DNA from: JARRLC01 sp050290865
GTDB taxonomy: Bacteria > Pseudomonadota > Alphaproteobacteria > Rhizobiales > Rhodomicrobiaceae
Direction of reading: 5' to 3'
Length of the DNA: 64,000 nucleotides
Assembly (NCBI GenBank): GCA_050290865.1
Contig: JBNKIW010000018.1
Span: forward strand, 1 to 64,000
Shown: positions 60,206 through 64,000 of the stretch, one piece after another
How positions within the stretch are numbered: the stretch's first letter is position 1
Layout of the letters: every line of letters starts with the position of its first letter
Translations under genes and position numbers: made by a program
Notes under the pieces: model-generated
What the model saw: only the letters and a program-made list of their open reading frames with translations
What the model was told of the DNA's origin: nothing
Database searches by the model: none

Positions 60206-61624
60206 ATGACCAGCGCCAGCACCGCGAAACAGCCAGCGAAGTCCGCCGCGGAACGTGGTGAGGATGCCGGGCGGACCGAGTTGCGCTACTGGGCGTTTCT
60301 GGCGATCGGAGCGCTGGCCGTCGCCGGGCTTTTCGCGCTGATGCTGGCCACCTCGCGCATACCGGGCGCCGAGATGGTGATCCCCTGGCCCGCGGGCTTT
60401 TTCGCCAAGGGGCTGATTATCCACGTTATTTTCTCGCTCATAGTGTGGTTCCTGGGCGTGTTCGCGCTACTCTCCTCGATGGCCGCCTATGATCTCGGCG
60501 GCGGCGCGCCAAGGTTCCGCGGCCTCGGCAGCGCCGGTCTCGCCTTCTTCGGCATGGCCTTTCCGCTGCTGTTCATCCCCGCTTTCCGGCCCGACAGCGT
60601 CGCCTCGCTGAACAACTACGTGCCGGTGGTGATCCATCCCGCTTATTACGCCGGCCTCGTCGCCCTGGCCCTCGGTGTGCTCTTCCCCGTCCTGCGGCTC
60701 CTCGCGAACGTTCCAGGACGGTTGCGGAACCTGCCGCCGCTGCCGCTGGCGATGACGGCGGGTGCCATCATTTACATCGCCGCGCTCATCTCATTTGGCG
60801 CCGCGCTCGCCCTTTCCTGGGGCGAAGTGCCGAACAAGCCGTTCAACGAACAGCTCTTCTGGGGCGGCGGCCACGTGCTGCAATTCCTCTACTGCCTGCT
60901 CATGCTCACGGGCTGGTTCAAACTGGCGCGCACGAGCCTCGGCGAGAAGGTGTTCGATCCCGACATCTTCCGGCTCGCGGTGCTGCTGATCATGGCCTTC
61001 GCCCTGCCCGCGCCATTCTTCTACCTGGTGTTCGAACCGTTCTCGGCCATGCAAATCGAAGCCTTCCGCCGCATGCAATTCGTGCTCGGCTTTCCGACGC
61101 TGATGGTTGCGGTGGGCACACTGAACGGCGCGCTCGCCGCACGCCGCGAAGGGCCGCTGCCCTGGCGCACCACCGCCTTCACCGCCCTCTGGCTGTCGGC
61201 ACTGGTCTTCGGCGTGGGGGGCATCATGGGTTTCCTCGTCACGGGCACCGACACACGCACGCCCGCGCATTACCACGGCGTCATCGCGGGGGTGAACCTC
61301 GCCTGCATGGGCATCATGCTCGTCATCTGCCTGCCACGGCTCGCCGCAGTCGCACGAAGCGCAAGCACGAAACGCCTGCCTGTCATGCTGTTCGGCTTCG
61401 GTCAGCTTGTCGCCTGTCTCGGGCTGTTCTGGGCAGGCGGCTATGGCGCGCCGCGCAAGGTGCCGAGCGGAGCAGCCACACTCGCCGACAGCGCCGCGAT
61501 CGGCATGGCGCTGCATGGTATGGGGGCGATCGTGGCGATCGCGGGCGGCGTGCTATTTACCGTGACGGTCCTTCTGGCTCTCTGGCGGCGGCCGGACAGC
61601 AAAGGTCAGCTCAATCGAATTTGA
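60206..61624 (+). CDS. Heme-copper oxidase subunit I-like protein lacking the CuB His pair
   Basis: 472 residues with about 12 hydrophobic helices. Fold features of the cbb3/NorB side of the superfamily are seen: His73 in helix II (KGLIIHVIFSLIVWFLG), His223 in the helix VI position (WGGGHVLQFLY) and an H-x-H pair His355/His357 in helix X (TPAHYHGVIAG). The helix VII His-His pair that binds CuB is not present (PAPFFYLVFEPF in that area). I infer heme binding without oxygen reduction. It ends the oxidase operon; RBS GGAG precedes ATG 60206. A quinone- or heme-handling assembly role is conceivable. Confidence 0.7.
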   Translation: MTSASTAKQPAKSAAERGEDAGRTELRYWAFLAIGALAVAGLFALMLATSRIPGAEMVIPWPAGFFAKGLIIHVIFSLIVWFLGVFALLSSMAAYDLGGGAPRFRGLGSAGLAFFGMAFPLLFIPAFRPDSVASLNNYVPVVIHPAYYAGLVALALGVLFPVLRLLANVPGRLRNLPPLPLAMTAGAIIYIAALISFGAALALSWGEVPNKPFNEQLFWGGGHVLQFLYCLLMLTGWFKLARTSLGEKVFDPDIFRLAVLLIMAFALPAPFFYLVFEPFSAMQIEAFRRMQFVLGFPTLMVAVGTLNGALAARREGPLPWRTTAFTALWLSALVFGVGGIMGFLVTGTDTRTPAHYHGVIAGVNLACMGIMLVICLPRLAAVARSASTKRLPVMLFGFGQLVACLGLFWAGGYGAPRKVPSGAATLADSAAIGMALHGMGAIVAIAGGVLFTVTVLLALWRRPDSKGQLNRI

Positions 61625-61686
61625 TATGCGGCAGGGTGTTCTTCACCACGGCCGCGCAGTCTTCCGACATCGTCCTCCCAATACCC

Positions 61687-61714
61687 CAGAACACACATTG
61701 CAGTGTGTGTTCTG
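61687..61714. repeat. 11-bp inverted repeat between convergent genes
   Basis: CAGAACACACA (61687-61697) and TGTGTGTTCTG (61704-61714) are perfect inverted arms around TTGCAG. There is no T-run on either side. It lies in the 153-base gap between the oxidase operon end and the leuC end, so either a transcription barrier or an operator. Confidence 0.5.
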
Positions 61715-61777
61715 ACAGACTCTGCCGACGTTGAGGAAAAGCTGGAATTGCAAACGCCCTCAAAACAAGCGCGTCCG

Positions 61778-63175
61778 CTACATTGCCCGTACGTCCACGA
61801 ACCGCCCGGCAATCGCCGCCGCGGCCGCCATGGCAGGTGACACAAGATGCGTACGGCCCTTGAAACCCTGGCGCCCTTCGAAATTGCGATTCGATGTCGA
61901 AGCGCAGCGTTCGCCCGGTTCCAGACGGTCGGGGTTCATCGCCAGACACATGGAGCACCCCGGCTCGCGCCACTCGAAGCCTGCGGCGAGGAAAATTTTA
62001 TCCAGCCCCTCAGCCTCGGCCTGCTCCTTCACGAGACCCGAGCCCGGCACCACCATGGCCTGCACGCGCTCATGCACGCGGCGGCCCTCGGCAATTTTGG
62101 CGGCTGCGCGGATATCCTCGATACGCCCGTTTGTGCACGAGCCGATGAACGCACGGTCGATCGTGATATCCGTCATCTTCGTGCCCGGCGTCAGGCCCAT
62201 ATAGGCCAGCGCGCGTTCCATGGCGATGCGCCGCGTCTCGTCCTCGATGGCCGCCGGATCGGGAACAACGCCGGTGATGGCGACGACATTCTCCGGGCTG
62301 GTGCCCCAGGTCACGATGGGCGGCAGGCTGGCGGCGTCGAGCTTGATTTCGTGGTCGAACGCCGCGTCCTCATCCGAGCGCAGGCTCTCCCAGTGGCGCA
62401 TCGCGGCCTCCCAGGCGGCGCCTTTCGGCGAGCGCGGGCGGCCCTTCAGATATTCGAACGTCTTTTCATCGGGGGCGATCAGCCCGGCGCGCGCGCCGCC
62501 CTCGATCGACATGTTGCACACCGTCATACGGCCTTCCATGGAGAGCGAACGGATGGCCTCGCCCGCATATTCCATGACATAACCGGTCCCCCCGGCGGTA
62601 CCGATCTCGCCGATGATGGCGAGGATGACGTCCTTCGCGGTGACGCCGGCGGGAAGCTGGCCGTCCACCGTGATACGCATGTTCTTCGCCTTCTTTTGAA
62701 TCAGCGTCTGCGTGGCGAGCACATGCTCGACCTCGGACGTGCCGATGCCATGGGCGAGCGCGCCGAACGCGCCATGCGTGGACGTGTGGCTGTCGCCGCA
62801 GACGATCGTCGTGCCGGGGAGCGTGAAACCCTGTTCCGGCCCGATCACATGCACGACACCCTGACGGATGTCATGCTCGTTGAAATACTCGACGCCGAAC
62901 TCCACCGCATTCCTGGCCAGCGCTTCGACCTGCGTCCTCGACTCCGGATCTTCGATCGGCTTGGACCGGTCGGTGGTCGGCACGTTGTGATCGACGACGG
63001 CGAGCGTCTTCTCGGGCGCATGCGCGCGCCGCTTGGCAACCCGCAGCCCCTCGAAGGCCTGCGGGCTGGTCACTTCGTGAATAAGATGGCGGTCGATGTA
63101 GAGAAGGCAGGTGCCGTCCGGCTGCTCGTCAACAAGATGATCGTCCCAGATTTTGTCGTACAGCGTCTTGCCCAT
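61778..63175 (-). CDS. leuC: LeuC, 3-isopropylmalate dehydratase large subunit
   Basis: 465-residue aconitase-family enzyme of leucine synthesis. [4Fe-4S] ligands are in IGSCTNGR and PGCSMCLAMNPD; substrate segments IVCGDSHTSTHGAFGALAHGIGTSEVEHVLATQ (read in parts) and GTGYVMEYAG are typical. It catalyses 2- to 3-isopropylmalate conversion with LeuD, which is not in the window downstream. It lies 14 bases after rplS on the same strand, as often in alphaproteobacteria. Confidence 0.96.
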   Translation of the reverse strand: MGKTLYDKIWDDHLVDEQPDGTCLLYIDRHLIHEVTSPQAFEGLRVAKRRAHAPEKTLAVVDHNVPTTDRSKPIEDPESRTQVEALARNAVEFGVEYFNEHDIRQGVVHVIGPEQGFTLPGTTIVCGDSHTSTHGAFGALAHGIGTSEVEHVLATQTLIQKKAKNMRITVDGQLPAGVTAKDVILAIIGEIGTAGGTGYVMEYAGEAIRSLSMEGRMTVCNMSIEGGARAGLIAPDEKTFEYLKGRPRSPKGAAWEAAMRHWESLRSDEDAAFDHEIKLDAASLPPIVTWGTSPENVVAITGVVPDPAAIEDETRRIAMERALAYMGLTPGTKMTDITIDRAFIGSCTNGRIEDIRAAAKIAEGRRVHERVQAMVVPGSGLVKEQAEAEGLDKIFLAAGFEWREPGCSMCLAMNPDRLEPGERCASTSNRNFEGRQGFKGRTHLVSPAMAAAAAIAGRFVDVRAM

Positions 63176-63189
63176 TGCCCCTGCCTTGA

Positions 63190-63858
63190 TCAGTCTTGCT
63201 TCCCTGCGGCCTCGGCCTCTTCCCCGGCCGGAACCTCGTCCGCCGTCGCCTCGGCCACCAACTTCGCCGCCTGGCCGGCCCAGTCGTCGCGCTCGATGCG
63301 GCCCTTCAGCTTCAGCGCCTCGTCAATCTGTGCGATTTCGTCATCGCTGAAATTGGCGATCTGCTCGAATTTCAGAACGTTGATGGACGCTAGCCTTTTC
63401 GCAAGCTGCTCGTCGACGCCCTTGATCCGCTTGAGATCGTCATAAGGGCCCTTCGGCTTCTTGAAGCCCTTGAACGCTGCCTTCAGCGCGCGGGCGCGGG
63501 CATCGGTACGCTCGGCGATGCGCGCCGCCTTGCCGCGCAGGCCGCGCAGATAATAGAGCTTGGCACGGCGGACACGGCCGCGGCGCACGACGTTGATCGA
63601 TTCGATCCACGGCGAATAGATCGGGAACACGCGCTCCACGCCCTCGCCGTAGGATATCTTGCGGACGGTGAAGCTTTCGTTGATGCTGCCGCCCGACCGG
63701 GCAATGCACACGCCCTCATAGGCCTGGATGCGCTCGCGGGTGCCTTCGACCACCTTCACATTGACCCTGAGCGTGTCTCCGGGGCCAAACTCGGGCACAT
63801 CGCGCTTTTCCGCCAGCTCGGCGGCGTAAGATCTCTCGAATTCCTCAATAACGTTCAT
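63190..63858 (-). CDS. rplS: Ribosomal protein L19 with C-terminal helix-hairpin-helix extension
   Basis: 222 residues, about twice the usual L19. Residues 1-115 are the ribosomal domain (FGPGDTLRVNVKVVEGTRERIQ, GVERVFPIYSPWIESI, RRAKLYYLRGLRGKAARI read in parts). Residues about 138-200 form an extra domain (DDLKRIKGVDEQLAKRL, FEQIANFSDDEIAQID, GRIERDDWAGQAAKLV), a helix-hairpin-helix-like fold seen as an appendage in other alphaproteobacterial proteins, followed by an acidic Ala/Glu tail. ATG at 63858 is chosen as MNVIEEFE is the normal start. Upstream (63859-64000) nothing definite is visible before the window ends. Confidence 0.93.
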   Translation of the reverse strand: MNVIEEFERSYAAELAEKRDVPEFGPGDTLRVNVKVVEGTRERIQAYEGVCIARSGGSINESFTVRKISYGEGVERVFPIYSPWIESINVVRRGRVRRAKLYYLRGLRGKAARIAERTDARARALKAAFKGFKKPKGPYDDLKRIKGVDEQLAKRLASINVLKFEQIANFSDDEIAQIDEALKLKGRIERDDWAGQAAKLVAEATADEVPAGEEAEAAGKQD

Positions 63859-64000
63859 AGCTGTTGCCCTTCGCTCGGCCAGCTCGCCGGTCGTACCGAT
63901 GTCGCTGCGCTTGAATTCCTTAAAAAAGGCGGGCGGAAACACCACGCCAGTCCGGCATCGGCCGCGAGATAAGGCTCGCAGGTGCCGTGAAGTCGGAAGA

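Noticed and set aside
61611..61670. 19-codon minus-strand ORF with GGGAGG three bases before its ATG, next to the inverted repeat
   Set aside because: Good-looking ribosome-binding site, but the peptide (MSEDCAAVVKNTLPHIKFD) is too short to judge and overlaps the end of the oxidase operon. Kept only as a curiosity.

Overview
The window looks like the chromosome of a GC-rich alphaproteobacterium that oxidises sulfur. Alphaproteobacterial signs are the rluC / HAD phosphatase / ATP12 F1-ATPase chaperone string, a plsC-miaB-phoH-ybeY-corC operon, a perfect CtrA-type box (TTAA-N7-TTAA) and an aa3-type oxidase cluster behind a perfect FNR/FixK box. Genus and species cannot be told from what is here.

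The main system is a complete reverse (oxidative) dissimilatory sulfite reductase operon on the minus strand, about 2.1-16.2 kb: dsrA-B-E-F-H-C-M-K-L-J-O-P, a TrpD2-like gene, then dsrN. Sulfur delivered through DsrEFH to DsrC would be oxidised to sulfite by siroheme DsrAB, with electrons passing through DsrMKJOP to quinone and through DsrL to NAD(P). At the distal end sits an ArsR-family repressor whose two cysteines have the spacing of the persulfide sensor SqrR/BigR. The dsrA promoter region carries an exact ATTC-N8-GAAT palindrome, the motif I recall for SqrR. This gives a testable sulfide-responsive circuit around the operon. A TauD-like dioxygenase and two small proteins run divergently from the same control region.

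0-2 kb holds transposon debris (IS1182-type transposase end, a decayed Cys-rich ORF) beside tRNA-Pro. 18-24 kb has ygfZ, fabI, a secreted PDZ-WD40-pseudocaspase protein, and an intergenic region with a CtrA box, a small ORF and a strong minus-strand terminator. 24-27 kb is a malonate module (malonyl-CoA synthetase and decarboxylase) with the relic of a TRAP dctM gene upstream. 27-41 kb contains an M16C peptidase, rimO, pyruvate carboxylase, rarA, a Tae4-like amidase with a small membrane partner, rluC, a HAD phosphatase, ATP12 and an MltB-type transglycosylase.

41-50 kb carries two paralogous secreted proteins, a CHASE2 membrane protein, a fused SoxYZ-like carrier, a membrane-anchored GH3 enzyme, a DUF2185 protein, a quinone reductase, a TorF-type porin and rlmB. 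50-55 kb is the corC-ybeY-phoH-miaB-plsC operon. 55-61.6 kb is a terminal oxidase cluster (subunit III, SCO, II, I, a tiny membrane protein, DUF420, and a second subunit-I-like protein lacking the helix-VII His pair). The window ends with leuC and an extended rplS on the minus strand.

No rRNA, CRISPR array or intact insertion sequence was seen. Functions rest on reading motifs and family resemblance by eye; no database search was run.
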